Notes: a model not told the origin generated them from the letters alone. A DNA stretch of 64,000 bases from Rhizomicrobium electricum (GCF_011762045.1 NZ_JAASQS010000003.1:310001-374000); one strand, 5' to 3'. Counted from the first letter of the stretch, positions 9,963 through 19,773 are shown. Made by a program: numbers and translations.

Positions 9963-10817
9963 ATGATACGCCACGTCGCCGGCCCCTTGGACGACAACGA
10001 GCCGCTCAGCCCCTTCAATTTCGAGCGGCTCACCAAGTTCATCAAAAACTACAGCGGCATCGCGCTCAACGTCTCGCGGCGGACCATGCTGGAAGGACGG
10101 CTGCGGCGGCGCTGCCGGGCCGTCGGGATCGACGACGTCAACGAGTACTGCCGCATCCTGTTCGACGAAACCGGCCCCGAGATCGATGCCGAGATCGTCC
10201 ACCTGATGGACGCGGTAACAACCAACAAAACCGATTTCTTTCGCGAGCCGGCGCATTTCGACTATCTGACCCAGACCATACTGCCGGACATCCTCCGCTC
10301 CGGCCCGCGCCGCATAAAGGCCTGGAGCGCGGCGTGTTCGATCGGTGCGGAACCCTACACGCTCGCAATGCTGCTTGACGATTTCTGCCGCAAGCATCCC
10401 GGCATGGACTATTCCATTCTGGCGACCGATCTCTCCTACCAGGCCTTGCAGAAAGCTCTGATCGGCCGCTTCCCAGAGGCCATGGTCGATCCGGTGCCCG
10501 ACGATTTTCGCCATCGCTACGTGATGCGTTCGTCGGATGGCGACGAAGTCCGAATGTCCCCGCAGCTAAGGTCGGCCATTTCGTTTGCCCGGCTCAACCT
10601 GATGGACGAGACCTATCCGGTTCCGGCCGATTTCGACCTGATCTTCCTGCGAAATGTGCTGATCTATTTCGACAAGCCGACCCAGCTTGCGGTGCCGACG
10701 CGGCTGTGTCGCCACTTGCGGCTGGGCGGCCACCTCGTGCTCGGCCATTCCGAATCCGTATCGCGTTCCGGACTGCCGCTTGCGGCCGTCGCCAATACCA
10801 TCTTCCAACGGCAATGA
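9963..10817 (+). CDS. cheR: Chemoreceptor glutamate methyltransferase CheR
   Basis: 284 residues from the ATG at 9963 ([20 protein letters not shown]). The N-terminal CheR helical domain holds [18 protein letters not shown]. The SAM-binding domain has [29 protein letters not shown] and [12 protein letters not shown]. CheR methylates receptor glutamates from SAM for adaptation, opposed by CheB, whose gene follows 4 bases after the stop. The frame remains open further upstream, but those codons overlap the cheW gene and show no family similarity. Confidence 0.94.
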   Translation: MIRHVAGPLDDNEPLSPFNFERLTKFIKNYSGIALNVSRRTMLEGRLRRRCRAVGIDDVNEYCRILFDETGPEIDAEIVHLMDAVTTNKTDFFREPAHFDYLTQTILPDILRSGPRRIKAWSAACSIGAEPYTLAMLLDDFCRKHPGMDYSILATDLSYQALQKALIGRFPEAMVDPVPDDFRHRYVMRSSDGDEVRMSPQLRSAISFARLNLMDETYPVPADFDLIFLRNVLIYFDKPTQLAVPTRLCRHLRLGGHLVLGHSESVSRSGLPLAAVANTIFQRQ

Positions 10818-10821
10818 TGCC

Positions 10822-11904
10822 ATGGCACACCAGAAACTCCGCGTTCTGATCGTCGACGACTCCGCCACCGTGCGGCAGACTTTGACGACGATCTTGGAGG
10901 AAGATCCCGATATTACCGTGATGGGCACCGCCGGGGACCCGTTTGCGGCGGCCCAGCGCATCAGGAAGGAAGTTCCCGACGTCATTACGCTCGACGTCGA
11001 AATGCCCCGCATGGACGGCATCACCTTTCTCAGGAAGCTGATGGCGCAGCACCCTATTCCGGTGGTGATGTGTTCCTCGCTGGTGGAAGAAGGCACGCAG
11101 ACGCTGCTGCAGGCGCTCGACGCCGGCGCAGTCGACATCATCCAAAAGCCAAAAGTCGACATCGCCGAGCAGCTGCTCGAAACCAAAATTCAGATCTGCG
11201 ACGCCGTCAAGGCTGCCGCCAAAGCCCGCTTGCGCGAGCCGCGCCGCGGCGCGCCCGAGCCGCTCACACCCGAGAAAAAACTCACCGCGGACGCAATGCT
11301 GCCGCCGCCGGTGCGCCACGCCATGGCGCGAACCACCGAAACGATCATCTGCATGGGCGCTTCGACCGGCGGTACTCAGAGTCTCACCGACGTGCTCATT
11401 TCCCTGCCCGCGGCCGCGCCCGGCATCGTCATCGTGCAGCACATGCCGGAGCGCTTCACCACCTCCTTCGCCAAGCGGCTCGACAGCGTTTGCCAAATGG
11501 AGGTGAAGGAAGCCGCCGATGGCGATCCGGTTCTGCGCGGGCGCGTATTAATCGCGCCGGGCAATTTCCACACCATCCTCGAACGCAGCGGCGCCAAGTA
11601 CTACGTCTCGGTCAAGCCGGGTCCGCTGGTATCGCGTCATCGTCCGTCCGTGGACGTATTGTTCCGCTCGGCGGCGAATGTGGCGGGCAGCAATGCCGTG
11701 GGAGTCATCATGACGGGCATGGGCGATGACGGCGCCCGCGGTCTTGCGGAAATGAAGCAAGCCGGCGCCTTCACTATCGCCCAGGACGAAGCCACGTCGA
11801 TCGTCTTCGGCATGCCCAAGGAAGCCATCGCCCGCGGCTGTGTCGACCGCGTCGTGCCGCTGCAGAACATCGCCGTCGAGATGCTGCGGGCGGCCGCGCG
11901 CTAA
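10822..11904 (+). CDS. cheB: Protein-glutamate methylesterase/response regulator CheB
   Basis: 360 residues from the ATG at 10822 ([19 protein letters not shown]). The receiver domain (1-120) has the phospho-acceptor Asp in [13 protein letters not shown]. After a linker, the C-terminal methylesterase carries [10 protein letters not shown] (Ser nucleophile), QHMPERFT (His) and [12 protein letters not shown] (Asp). It removes receptor methyl groups and deamidates glutamines once phosphorylated by CheA. It is the last gene of the chemotaxis operon; no hairpin terminator is visible in the 76 bases before csoR. Confidence 0.95.
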   Translation: MAHQKLRVLIVDDSATVRQTLTTILEEDPDITVMGTAGDPFAAAQRIRKEVPDVITLDVEMPRMDGITFLRKLMAQHPIPVVMCSSLVEEGTQTLLQALDAGAVDIIQKPKVDIAEQLLETKIQICDAVKAAAKARLREPRRGAPEPLTPEKKLTADAMLPPPVRHAMARTTETIICMGASTGGTQSLTDVLISLPAAAPGIVIVQHMPERFTTSFAKRLDSVCQMEVKEAADGDPVLRGRVLIAPGNFHTILERSGAKYYVSVKPGPLVSRHRPSVDVLFRSAANVAGSNAVGVIMTGMGDDGARGLAEMKQAGAFTIAQDEATSIVFGMPKEAIARGCVDRVVPLQNIAVEMLRAAAR

Positions 11905-11921
11905 GGGAAACCGGCCGGCGC

Positions 11922-11978
11922 TTGCGCCAAGCGCTATCTCGCGGTATACCCCTCCCCGGTATATACCCCCGGAGGGTA
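11922..11978 (+). promoter_or_regulatory. csoR-copA promoter with CsoR-type operator
   Basis: TTGCGC (11922-11927), 17 bases, then TATACC (11945-11950) form a sigma-70-like promoter. Two inverted repeats cover its downstream half: TATACC/GGTATA at 11945-11963 with a 7-base spacer, and TACCC/GGGTA at 11964-11978 around CCGGA. The second contains the Shine-Dalgarno sequence of csoR. G/C-rich dyads with TAC..GTA ends are the typical CsoR/RcnR-family operator. The placement implies repression that is relieved by Cu(I). Confidence 0.65.
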
Positions 11979-11980
11979 CA

Positions 11981-12253
11981 GTGACGAAAGCCGATCCCAA
12001 GCTGCTCAGCCGCCTTGCCCGCATCGAGGGCCAGGTGCGCGGCGTCGTGCGCATGGTGGAAGAGGAACGCTACTGCATCGACGTTCTGAACCAGATCGAA
12101 GCGATCAAGGCGGCTCTGGGCCGGGTAGAAACCGAGGTCCTCAAAGGGCACGCCGCCCATTGCGTCGCGCACGCCATCAAATCGGGCGACGCCCGCGACC
12201 AGAAGCAGAAATTCGACGAACTGGTGGAGCTGTTCAGCCGCTATGGCAAATGA
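11981..12253 (+). CDS. csoR: Copper-sensing transcriptional repressor CsoR
   Basis: 90 residues from GTG at 11981, with GGAGGG 4 bases upstream; longer in-frame starts would sit inside cheB. It is a DUF156 (CsoR/RcnR/FrmR) all-helical repressor. Spacing of the ligands is C32-x24-H57-x3-C61, the Cys-His-Cys set of Cu(I) sensors rather than the RcnR or FrmR sets. It ends 11 bases inside the start of the P-type ATPase gene, so the repressor and its presumed target pump form one operon. Autorepression is likely given the operator over its own promoter. Confidence 0.88.
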   Translation: MTKADPKLLSRLARIEGQVRGVVRMVEEERYCIDVLNQIEAIKAALGRVETEVLKGHAAHCVAHAIKSGDARDQKQKFDELVELFSRYGK

Positions 12254-14759
12254 AACCTTGAACCCGAAAGATCCGGTTTGCGGCATGACGCCGAACCCGG
12301 AAACCGCCATCGCCAAAGGCAACACGAGCGTCCGCAACGGTGTGCGCTACATCTTCTGCTGTGCCGGCTGCAAAACCAAATTTGATGCCGAGCCGGAGAA
12401 GTACGTTACAGCCTCCCCCGTTGAGGCCGCACCCGAGCGCGCCAAAGATCCCGTCTGCGGCATGACCCCGTTCGTCGCGGTCGCCAAAGCCAAGGGAAAC
12501 CACACCAACTATAAGGGCGAGGACTACTATTTCTGCAGCGCCGGCTGCAAAGCGAAGTTCGAAGCCGAGCCGGACCGATATCTTTCCCTCTCGCCCGCTG
12601 TGGGCGGGACCTCCCCCGCTGCCGGCCATTGCACCTGCCATTCTTCCGAGCATCGCGGAGGAGAAAAGACGGGGAGCAAAGACATTCTCTACACCTGCCC
12701 GATGCATCCCGAAGTGAAGCAGATGGGGCCGGGCGATTGTCCAATCTGCGGCATGGCACTGGAGCCGGCGGATCCGACGGCAGCCGAGGATGATTCCGAA
12801 TATCGCGACATGCGCCGCCGCTTCTGGATCTCGCTGGCGCTGACCGCGCCGGTATTTCTGCTTGCGATGGCGGGTGATGTATTACCCATGGCACCGCTGC
12901 TGCGCGCAGTCATCGAGGCGTTGTTGGCGCTTCCGGTGGTGGTTTGGGCAGGCTGGCCGTTCTTCGTGCGCGGCTGGAAGGGCGCGGTAACCGGCCACGC
13001 CAACATGTTCACCCTGATCGGCCTCGGCGTCGCGGTGGCGTACCTCTACAGCCTTGTCGTGCTGCTGGTGCCGTCGTTGGTGCCGGCCGGGTATCATCAC
13101 GGCGCGATGGGACCGCCGGTCTATTTCGAGGCCGCGGCAGTAATCATCACCTTGGTGCTGATGGGACAAGTGCTCGAACTGCGCGCCCGCTCCCGCACCG
13201 GCGCCGCGATCCGCGCCTTGATCGATCTTGCGCCCAAGACTGCGCTCCGGCGTACCGCGCACGGGACCGAAACGGTCGAGCTGGCGCAGGTCGTGCTTGG
13301 CGACGAGTTGATCGTACGCCCCGGCGATGCCGTTCCGACCGATGGCGAAGTGATCGAAGGCGAGAGCGCTGTCGATGAATCCATGCTGACCGGCGAATCC
13401 GTGCCGGTCGCCAAGGCGAAAGGCGATGCGGTCACCGGCGGCACGCTCAACAAGAACGGCGCCCTGGTGATCCGCGCCACCCGCGTCGGCGCCGATACGG
13501 TGTTGTCGAAGATCGTGGCCCTGGTTGCCGAAGCACAGCGGAGCCGCGCTCCGACACAGACACTGGCCGACAAGGTATCCGCATGGTTCGTACCGACAGT
13601 ATCGGCGGTCGCGATCGTCACCTTCATCGCGTGGCTGGCGGCAGGCTTTACGCTCGACTACGCGCTGATGGCCGCCGTATCCGTGCTCATCATCGCCTGC
13701 CCTTGTGCCCTGGGATTGGCGACGCCAATGTCGGTGATGGTTTCGGTGGGACGCGGCGCCCATTCCGGCGTGCTGGTGAAAAACGCAGCGGCTCTGGAGA
13801 AATTCGCGACCGCCGCCGTGCTGGTGATCGACAAGACCGGCACTATCACCGAAGGCAAGCCCGAAGTGGTGGCGATCCACACCGTGGCGGGCACCAGCGA
13901 AACCGAGATGCTGGCTTTGGCGGCAGCGCTGGAATCCAAAAGCGCCCATCCTCTCGCCCACGCGGTGATCGAACGCGCCGGCACACTTGCTTTGCCGTAT
14001 GCGGACGATTTTGCCAATGTCACCGGCAAAGGCCTTCGCGCGCGCGTCGACGGCGCCACAATCCTGGTCGGCAGCGAGGACTTCCTCGCCGAGAACGGCG
14101 CGCCGACCGGCGCACTCATGGGCGATGCGGCGCATTGGCGGACAGTGGGTGCCACCGTGATCTTCGTGGCGCGCGGCAGCGATGCACTCGGCCTCATCGC
14201 GATCAAGGACCCGCTGAAGCCAAGCGCGCGCGAAACCCTTGCGGCACTCGCGGCGGAAGGCCTCGACATCGTGATGGCGACCGGCGATGCACCGGAGACC
14301 GCGCAGGCCATTGCCGTCGAAGCGGGTATCAAAACCGTCGCGGCGCGACTGACGCCGGAAGGCAAGGCCAAGCTAGTTGCGGACAAGCGTGGCAGCGGCA
14401 CGGTTGCGTTCGCGGGCGACGGCGTTAACGACGCTCCGGCGCTGGCAGCGGCGGACGTGGCGATCGCCATGGGTTCGGGCTCCGACGCGGCAATCGAGAC
14501 CGCCGGATTGGTACTCCTGAAAAGCGATCTCGGTGCCTTGTTGCGGGCCCGGCGCCTGGCCAAGGCGACCCTTCGCAACATGAAGCAGAACCTGTTCTGG
14601 GCATTCGCGTATAACGCGCTGGGCGTTCCGCTGGCGGCGGGCGTTCTCTATCCGATCACCGGCTGGCTGCTGTCGCCGATGGTTGCGGCTGCGGCAATGA
14701 GCTTCAGTTCGGTGTCGGTGATCGCCAATGCGTTGCGTCTGAAGGGGGCGAAGCTCTAA
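12243..14759 (+). CDS. copA: Copper-exporting P1B-type ATPase with two YHS domains
   Basis: 838 residues. Instead of the common CxxC metal-binding domains, the N-terminus has two YHS domains (about 9-47 and 68-108, each DPVCGMTP followed by a CxxC pattern, CCAGCK or CSAGCK). A heavy-metal-binding segment follows (about 150-175, YTCPMHPEV and CPICGMALEP). The core shows eight predicted membrane helices, the CPC motif in IACPCALGLATP (about 483-494), DKTGT with phospho-acceptor D530, SAHPLAHAV and GDGVNDAP (725-732). It pumps Cu(I) or Ag(I) out of the cytoplasm. It overlaps csoR by 11 bases. Confidence 0.93.
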   Translation: MANETLNPKDPVCGMTPNPETAIAKGNTSVRNGVRYIFCCAGCKTKFDAEPEKYVTASPVEAAPERAKDPVCGMTPFVAVAKAKGNHTNYKGEDYYFCSAGCKAKFEAEPDRYLSLSPAVGGTSPAAGHCTCHSSEHRGGEKTGSKDILYTCPMHPEVKQMGPGDCPICGMALEPADPTAAEDDSEYRDMRRRFWISLALTAPVFLLAMAGDVLPMAPLLRAVIEALLALPVVVWAGWPFFVRGWKGAVTGHANMFTLIGLGVAVAYLYSLVVLLVPSLVPAGYHHGAMGPPVYFEAAAVIITLVLMGQVLELRARSRTGAAIRALIDLAPKTALRRTAHGTETVELAQVVLGDELIVRPGDAVPTDGEVIEGESAVDESMLTGESVPVAKAKGDAVTGGTLNKNGALVIRATRVGADTVLSKIVALVAEAQRSRAPTQTLADKVSAWFVPTVSAVAIVTFIAWLAAGFTLDYALMAAVSVLIIACPCALGLATPMSVMVSVGRGAHSGVLVKNAAALEKFATAAVLVIDKTGTITEGKPEVVAIHTVAGTSETEMLALAAALESKSAHPLAHAVIERAGTLALPYADDFANVTGKGLRARVDGATILVGSEDFLAENGAPTGALMGDAAHWRTVGATVIFVARGSDALGLIAIKDPLKPSARETLAALAAEGLDIVMATGDAPETAQAIAVEAGIKTVAARLTPEGKAKLVADKRGSGTVAFAGDGVNDAPALAAADVAIAMGSGSDAAIETAGLVLLKSDLGALLRARRLAKATLRNMKQNLFWAFAYNALGVPLAAGVLYPITGWLLSPMVAAAAMSFSSVSVIANALRLKGAKL

Positions 14760-14784
14760 AAATGCCAGCGTAGGGGATACGGCA

Positions 14785-15504
14785 ATGAGCAAGGTGAAGT
14801 CGTTTTTCAACCGCCTCTGGAACGGCAAAGGCAAGCGCAAGCCGTGGATCCGGCGGATCTTCCTGGTGTTGTTCGCGTTTCTGGTGCCGCTGCCGCTCCT
14901 CTATCTCGTGATCTTCCGCTTCGTGCCGGTGCCGGGAACGCCGCAAATGGCGATCTACCTCCTCACCGGCCGCGACGTGCATCATTCCTGGCGCTCGATC
15001 GACGCCATGGCGCCGGGGCTCAAATACTCGGTGATCGGCTCCGAGGACCAGAATTTCTGCAGCCATCACGGTTTCGATTTCGAGGATATCGAACTCGCCA
15101 TCAAAGAGCGCGAGCAAGGCAGGAGCCATCGCGGCGCCTCCACCCTCAGCCAGCAGGTGGCGCGCACACTGTTCCTGCCGCCGTCGCGCACCTGGGTCCG
15201 CAAGGGTGTCGAGGCCTGGCTGACGGTGCTGGTCGAAGCCGTTTGGCCCAAGAAGCGCATCCTCGAGGCCTATCTCAATCTGGTCGACTGGGGGCACGGC
15301 AACTTCGGCGCCGAAGCGGCCGCGGAAGCCTACTTCCATAGCCCGGTGAACCGGCTTTCCGGCGCCCAGGCGGCGCGGATGGCCTCGATCCTGCCCAATC
15401 CCGACAAGTGGAAGGCGACGCGGGCCGGCAAAAAGCGGATGTCCCGCGCCATGGCCCGCACCCGCGAAGCCCGCGAAGGCGATATGGACTGGTGCGTACG
15501 ATAA
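14785..15504 (+). CDS. mtgA: Monofunctional biosynthetic peptidoglycan transglycosylase
   Basis: 239 residues. One N-terminal membrane anchor (about 28-50, FLVLFAFLVPLPLLYLVIF) precedes a GT51 domain. E87 in SEDQNFCSHHGF is the catalytic Glu; RGASTLSQQVARTLFL and KKRILEAYLNLVDWG are the other GT51 signatures. It polymerises lipid II glycan strands in the periplasm and has no transpeptidase domain. Length fits MtgA. It starts 25 bases after the ATPase gene on the same strand but has no functional link to it. Confidence 0.93.
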   Translation: MSKVKSFFNRLWNGKGKRKPWIRRIFLVLFAFLVPLPLLYLVIFRFVPVPGTPQMAIYLLTGRDVHHSWRSIDAMAPGLKYSVIGSEDQNFCSHHGFDFEDIELAIKEREQGRSHRGASTLSQQVARTLFLPPSRTWVRKGVEAWLTVLVEAVWPKKRILEAYLNLVDWGHGNFGAEAAAEAYFHSPVNRLSGAQAARMASILPNPDKWKATRAGKKRMSRAMARTREAREGDMDWCVR

Positions 15505-15544
15505 AGGCTAGGACCGGCACGACACTTTCATTACACTGTTCGCC

Positions 15545-16189
15545 ATGCGTCGCCTGATCCATCTCGTGTTCCAGCCCGCCTCCCGGCTCGTCCGGCTGGC
15601 CCTGGGCGAAAAACGTCTCGTTGTCGATCCGCAAATGGCGGACGACACCCATGCGCACATGCCCCAGTTCATCGATCTCGACGGCACCACCGTCACCGGA
15701 CTGTGGGCGATCCTCGATCACATCGAAGGAACCTATCCCGAAATTCCGCTGGTGCCCGACGACGCCGTCGAACGCGGCGAAGCCTTGCGCTGGCTTGACT
15801 GGACCGCGACCGTGCTGGGCGATCAGGTCACCCGCAAGATCGTCTCCGAGAAGGCGAACCCGCGCTATACCGGCACGCCCACCCGTTCGACGCCCGACGT
15901 CAACGTGATCCGCGCCGGCCGCGATGCCTTGCGCGAGTTGATCCCGTTCCTCGGCAAGACGGTGGACGAACACGGCAATCTCGTCAGCCGCAATCTCACC
16001 ATCGCCGATTTGTCCCTGGCGGCGCATCTGTCGTCGCTCGACTATTTCGGCGAAGTGCCGTGGGATGCCAACCAGGGCTTGCGCGAGTGGTACATGCGGA
16101 TGAAGTCGCGCCCCTCGTTCCGTTCGCTGCTCGCCGACCGCGTGCCGGGCCAGCCACCGATCAAATATTATGCCGATCTCGACTTCTGA
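15545..16189 (+). CDS. Glutathione S-transferase family protein
   Basis: 214 residues with a thioredoxin-like N-terminal half ([18 protein letters not shown], then [21 protein letters not shown]) and an all-helical C-terminal half with the N-capping-type motif [14 protein letters not shown]. The usual Ser or Tyr of the active site is not obvious near the N-terminus; S13 in QPASRLVR is the candidate. Substrate unknown. The 3' end overlaps queG by 20 bases, so the two are likely co-transcribed. Confidence 0.82.
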   Translation: MRRLIHLVFQPASRLVRLALGEKRLVVDPQMADDTHAHMPQFIDLDGTTVTGLWAILDHIEGTYPEIPLVPDDAVERGEALRWLDWTATVLGDQVTRKIVSEKANPRYTGTPTRSTPDVNVIRAGRDALRELIPFLGKTVDEHGNLVSRNLTIADLSLAAHLSSLDYFGEVPWDANQGLREWYMRMKSRPSFRSLLADRVPGQPPIKYYADLDF

Positions 16190-17291
16190 GCTTTCCGATG
16201 AGGTCCGCAAACGGGCCTTGGCGGGAGGCTTCGATGTCGTGCGCATTGCTAGAGCCGCAGCGCCCGCGGGCGCGAGCGAGCATCTCGCCGCGTTCCTGGC
16301 GGAAGGCCGTCACGGCGATATGGCGTGGATGGCGAACAATTCCGACCGCCGCGCCGATCCCGTCCAACTATGGCCGGAAGCGAAAAGCGTGATCATGCTC
16401 GGCGTCAATTACGGCCCCGATCACGATCCGCGCACCGATCTCGATGCACCGGGCACGGGCGCGATTTCCGTCTATGCCCGCGGTGACGATTATCACGACC
16501 TCATCAAGACGCGGCTGAAGGCGCTCGGGCATTGGCTGTGCGATACCCACGGCGGCGACGCCCGCGTGTTCGTCGACACCGCACCGGTGCTGGAAAAAGC
16601 TCTGGCGCAGGAGTCCGGTATCGGCTGGCAAGGCAAACACACCAATCTGGTCAGCCGCAGTTTCGGATCGTGGCTGTTCCTGGGCTCGGTGTTCACGAGC
16701 CTCGACTTGGCGCCCGACACGCGCGAATCCGATCACTGCGGCGCCTGCCACGCCTGCCTCGACATCTGTCCGACGCGCGCCTTCCCGGCGCCGTACCAGC
16801 TCGATGCGCGGCGCTGCATTTCCTATCTGACCATCGAACATAAGGGCCATATTCCGCGCGAATTCCGCGAAGCCATCGGCAACCGCATTTATGGCTGTGA
16901 CGACTGCCTTGCCGTGTGTCCGTGGAACAAGTTCGCGCAGGTCTCGCACGAGGCCAAGTTCGCGGCGCGCGAAGAACTGACCCGGCCGGTACTGCAAGAA
17001 CTGGTTCGACTGGACGATGCCGCGTTTCGCGCGCTGTTCCGGAAATCGCCGATCAAGCGGATCGGCCGCGACCGCTTCGTGCGCAATGTGCTGATCGCCG
17101 CCGGCAATTCCGGCGACCCGGCGCTGGCGGCCGAAGCCGTGCGGCTGGCGGACGATCCCTCGCCGCTGGTGCGGGCGATGGCGGCATGGGCAGTGACGCG
17201 GCTTTTGGCCCTGCCCGCCGTCCGGGCGCTGGCAGCGATTCATGGTACAAGCGAATCCGATGCCGACGTGCGCCGGGAGTGGTTGCCATGA
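16170..17291 (+). CDS. queG: Epoxyqueuosine reductase
   Basis: 373 residues. QueG reduces epoxyqueuosine to queuosine in tRNA (anticodons GUN), using cobalamin and two [4Fe-4S] clusters. The clusters are visible as [16 protein letters not shown] and [14 protein letters not shown]; the N-terminal DUF1730 domain has [23 protein letters not shown]-like C-terminal region ([20 protein letters not shown]) is as expected. Its need for cobalamin links it to the btu genes and B12 riboswitch at 38-41 kb. The start overlaps the GST gene and the stop overlaps the next start (ATGA). Confidence 0.93.
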   Translation: MPISTSELSDEVRKRALAGGFDVVRIARAAAPAGASEHLAAFLAEGRHGDMAWMANNSDRRADPVQLWPEAKSVIMLGVNYGPDHDPRTDLDAPGTGAISVYARGDDYHDLIKTRLKALGHWLCDTHGGDARVFVDTAPVLEKALAQESGIGWQGKHTNLVSRSFGSWLFLGSVFTSLDLAPDTRESDHCGACHACLDICPTRAFPAPYQLDARRCISYLTIEHKGHIPREFREAIGNRIYGCDDCLAVCPWNKFAQVSHEAKFAAREELTRPVLQELVRLDDAAFRALFRKSPIKRIGRDRFVRNVLIAAGNSGDPALAAEAVRLADDPSPLVRAMAAWAVTRLLALPAVRALAAIHGTSESDADVRREWLP

Positions 17292-17641
17292 AGCTTGCCG
17301 CCGATACGGGTTACTGGACCGCCCTCGAAAAGCTGGTCGCGGAAAACCGGATCATCATCGAACGGCCGAAAGGCTCGCGCCATCCGCGCTTTCCCGAGAT
17401 GATCTACCCGCTCGATTACGGCTTTCTCGACGGCACCAACAGCAACGACGGCGCCGAAGCCGATATCTGGCGCGGCACGCTTCCTGGCAACGCCATCACC
17501 GGCGCGGTCTGCACCGTCGATCTCGTCAAACGCGATTCCGAGGTAAAAATCCTGATCGGCTGCACGCCCGACGAAATCGCGGTGATCGACGAATTCTACA
17601 ACACCGGACCCTACATGAAGGGCCTGACGATTATCCGGTGA
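17288..17641 (+). CDS. Small inorganic pyrophosphatase-like protein
   Basis: 117 residues from the ATG at 17288, overlapping the queG stop by 4 bases. The pattern [29 protein letters not shown] and the acidic stretch DGAEADIW resembles family I soluble pyrophosphatases, which hydrolyse PPi with Mg2+. At 117 residues it is much shorter than the ~175-residue bacterial Ppa, so it is probably a compact homologue and may not be the main enzyme. Its 3' end overlaps the convergent peptidase gene by 11 bases. Confidence 0.75.
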   Translation: MKLAADTGYWTALEKLVAENRIIIERPKGSRHPRFPEMIYPLDYGFLDGTNSNDGAEADIWRGTLPGNAITGAVCTVDLVKRDSEVKILIGCTPDEIAVIDEFYNTGPYMKGLTIIR

Positions 17642-18224
17642 ACGTGGAGCACGGGCTCGTCTTGCCGTGATTGTCGGAGCCCCAGCGACGGTAGGCTTTG
17701 CTGTCGATGTGAAAGCGCACGCCGTCGTAGAAGCCAAGACCGATATTGTAGCCCTTGCCTTTGCGCGCATGCAGCCGGCACACCGTGGCGATCAATTCGC
17801 GCCGGGTGATCATGTCCTGCGGCACCAGATCGAGTGCATAATAGAGCGCGTGTGCGCTCCTCGGCGCTCCGCCTGCGCATGCGTTGAGCTTCGGTTCGCG
17901 CCAGCCGGATTCGACCATCACCGGCCCGATCTCCGGGATTACTTGATCGCGGATGAAACGCAGCGTCGGCACCACATGCGGCCACAGTTCCCGCGGCGGC
18001 ATCGACCAGGGATAGCCGAGCCCGCAGGATCGCCAGCTTGAGGCATTGCGCAACAGGTCTTCGGGCCCGAGCACGTCGCCGACATGCGTCTTATCGAGAT
18101 AGCGCTGCAGCGCCGCCACTTCAGCCCGCCGGCCCGGCGCCGCATCGAGCCAATCGAAAAACGATGGTTCGGCCTGGGCCGCACTCGCAAACAACACAAC
18201 AGCGAGTACGACAGCCCGTATCAT
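17631..18224 (-). CDS. Secreted M15-like peptidase (D-Ala-D-Ala carboxypeptidase-type fold)
   Basis: 197 residues from the ATG at 18224. A signal peptide is clear (MIRAVVLAVVLFASAAQA, cleavage near 18). The C-terminal half has VMVESGWREPKLNACAGGAP followed by SAHALYYALDLVPQ and FHIDSKAYRRWG. The SxH...xD pattern is that of M15-type zinc peptidases acting on peptidoglycan stem peptides. The start overlaps the stop of the TPR gene upstream (ATGA). The longer in-frame start at 18311 lies within that gene and is unlikely. Activity is inferred from the motif only. Confidence 0.7.
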   Translation of the reverse strand: MIRAVVLAVVLFASAAQAEPSFFDWLDAAPGRRAEVAALQRYLDKTHVGDVLGPEDLLRNASSWRSCGLGYPWSMPPRELWPHVVPTLRFIRDQVIPEIGPVMVESGWREPKLNACAGGAPRSAHALYYALDLVPQDMITRRELIATVCRLHARKGKGYNIGLGFYDGVRFHIDSKAYRRWGSDNHGKTSPCSTFTG

Positions 18225-18946
18225 TTCCCGCCTTTGGATTGAAGCTCGTTCAAATAGCGTTTGGCATCGGCGGCCGTGCGGCCTTGGCCGCGGGCAGCGG
18301 CACTCTGCCAATCGCGCTTGGCGCCCGCAAGATCGCCGGCGGAGTACTTCATCTTGCCGCGCTCGACCAGCGCCGGCGGATAATCGGGATAGACTTCGAG
18401 CGACCGCACGATATCGGCAGCGGCTCCGGTTTTGTTGCCTTGCGCCCAGCGCGAACTCGCCCGCAGCACCAACAAATCGGCACGATTGGCATCCTGCGCC
18501 AGCGCCGCCGACAAATCGCTCTCGGCACCCCGCCAGTCGCGGATCAACCCGCGAGCCCTGGCCCGCGAGGACAACAAGCCAAGATCGTTCGGCTTGTCGG
18601 CAAGCGCTGCCGTGAACGAAGTGACCGCCTGCCCCGGCTTATCGGCGGCGAGCCACGCCGATCCGGCCTCGTCGAACAGCGCCGAGCGCCCGGCGGCAGG
18701 CACGTCGCGATTACGGCCGAGCGCGTCGAGCACGCGCGCCGCTTCGTCGTAGCGCTGCAAGGCATAGAGCGCGAGCGCATGACAATGCATGGCCGCCGCG
18801 CCGCCGCCGTGCACCTGCCAGGCGGCCGATTTCTTTTCCGCCGTCGCCGGACTGCGATCGACCATCGCGACGCAATCGTCGTAGGTCATATCTTCGGCCA
18901 TTGCCGGCGCGGCGAAGGCGAGCAGAACGAGCGCATATTTCAGCAT
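18221..18946 (-). CDS. Secreted TPR-repeat protein
   Basis: 241 residues from the ATG at 18946. A signal peptide (MLKYALVLLAFAAPAMA) is followed by tandem tetratricopeptide repeats, e.g. ALYALQRYDEAARVLDALG, AAFTAALADKP-like blocks, and YSAGDLAGAKRDWQSAAARG near the end. TPRs mediate protein contacts; the partner is unknown. It is flanked by overlaps of 7 bases (hydrolase gene) and 4 bases (peptidase gene), so three minus-strand genes form one operon. This suggests an envelope function but no defined pathway. Confidence 0.78.
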   Translation of the reverse strand: MLKYALVLLAFAAPAMAEDMTYDDCVAMVDRSPATAEKKSAAWQVHGGGAAAMHCHALALYALQRYDEAARVLDALGRNRDVPAAGRSALFDEAGSAWLAADKPGQAVTSFTAALADKPNDLGLLSSRARARGLIRDWRGAESDLSAALAQDANRADLLVLRASSRWAQGNKTGAAADIVRSLEVYPDYPPALVERGKMKYSAGDLAGAKRDWQSAAARGQGRTAADAKRYLNELQSKGGK

Positions 18947-19689
18947 GGCGCGACATCCTTCAGCACGGATTCGAGCGTGCGTTGGAGAAGATGCAAATTT
19001 GCTTCGCTCGAGAGGCGATGATTGGCCCCTTTGACCAGGGTGAAGGTGACATCGCCCTGATAAACATCGAGCAGCTTGACGCCGAGTTGCCACGGCACAT
19101 CCTTGTCGTCGGTCCCGTGCAGAATGCGCACCGGAGCGTCGAGAGTCAGCGGCGTGCCGAGCACCAAATTCTCCCGCCCGCTTTCGATCAGGCTCCGGCT
19201 GATGGGATACCCCTCGCCATCGTCCGGCTGATAAAACCAGCTTCCCTTAGTCAGAACTTCGTCGCGAATCTCCGGCGGCATCCGTTTCCACATCAATTCT
19301 TCGGTGAGGTCCGGCGCCGGTGCGATCAGCACGACGGCCGCAATCCGCTCCGGCCGCGCGGCCGCCACCAAGGTCGTGATCCAGCCGCCCATCGAAGAGC
19401 CGATCAGAACCTGTTTGCCCACGGTCAATTGGTCGAGCACCGCCAGGGCGTCATCACGCCATCGTGAAATGGTGCCATCCCGGAAAGCGCCCGAAGAGGT
19501 ACCATGCCCGAAGTAGTCGAAACGCACACTAGCGCGACCTTCGCGCGCAGCGAACGCTTCCACGGCTTGCGCCTTGGTGCCGTTCATGTCGGAGTTGAAG
19601 CCCCCCAGCCACATCAGGCCGGGGCCACGGCCGCCGATTCGGTGATAGGCGATTTGCTCGCCGTCGCGGCGCGTGAGAAATTCGGTCAT
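18940..19689 (-). CDS. Alpha/beta hydrolase
   Basis: 249 residues. Alpha/beta-hydrolase fold with GGFNSDMNGTKAQ as oxyanion loop, FDYFGHGTSSGAF, the nucleophile elbow GSSMGGW, an acid in ILHGTDDKDVPW and His in VKGANHRLSS. The overall arrangement resembles ABHD10-type thio- or carboxylesterases. There is no signal peptide, so it is cytoplasmic, unlike the two genes behind it in the same operon. The substrate cannot be told from sequence. Confidence 0.85.
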   Translation of the reverse strand: MTEFLTRRDGEQIAYHRIGGRGPGLMWLGGFNSDMNGTKAQAVEAFAAREGRASVRFDYFGHGTSSGAFRDGTISRWRDDALAVLDQLTVGKQVLIGSSMGGWITTLVAAARPERIAAVVLIAPAPDLTEELMWKRMPPEIRDEVLTKGSWFYQPDDGEGYPISRSLIESGRENLVLGTPLTLDAPVRILHGTDDKDVPWQLGVKLLDVYQGDVTFTLVKGANHRLSSEANLHLLQRTLESVLKDVAPC

Positions 19690-19773
19690 GGTTCTTTCCG
19701 AAGCGTCGGTCTACCGTACTGTGCCACGCCGTGGGGGCTCTGTTAAACTCGCTTCATGTTTCAGGAGGGTGCG

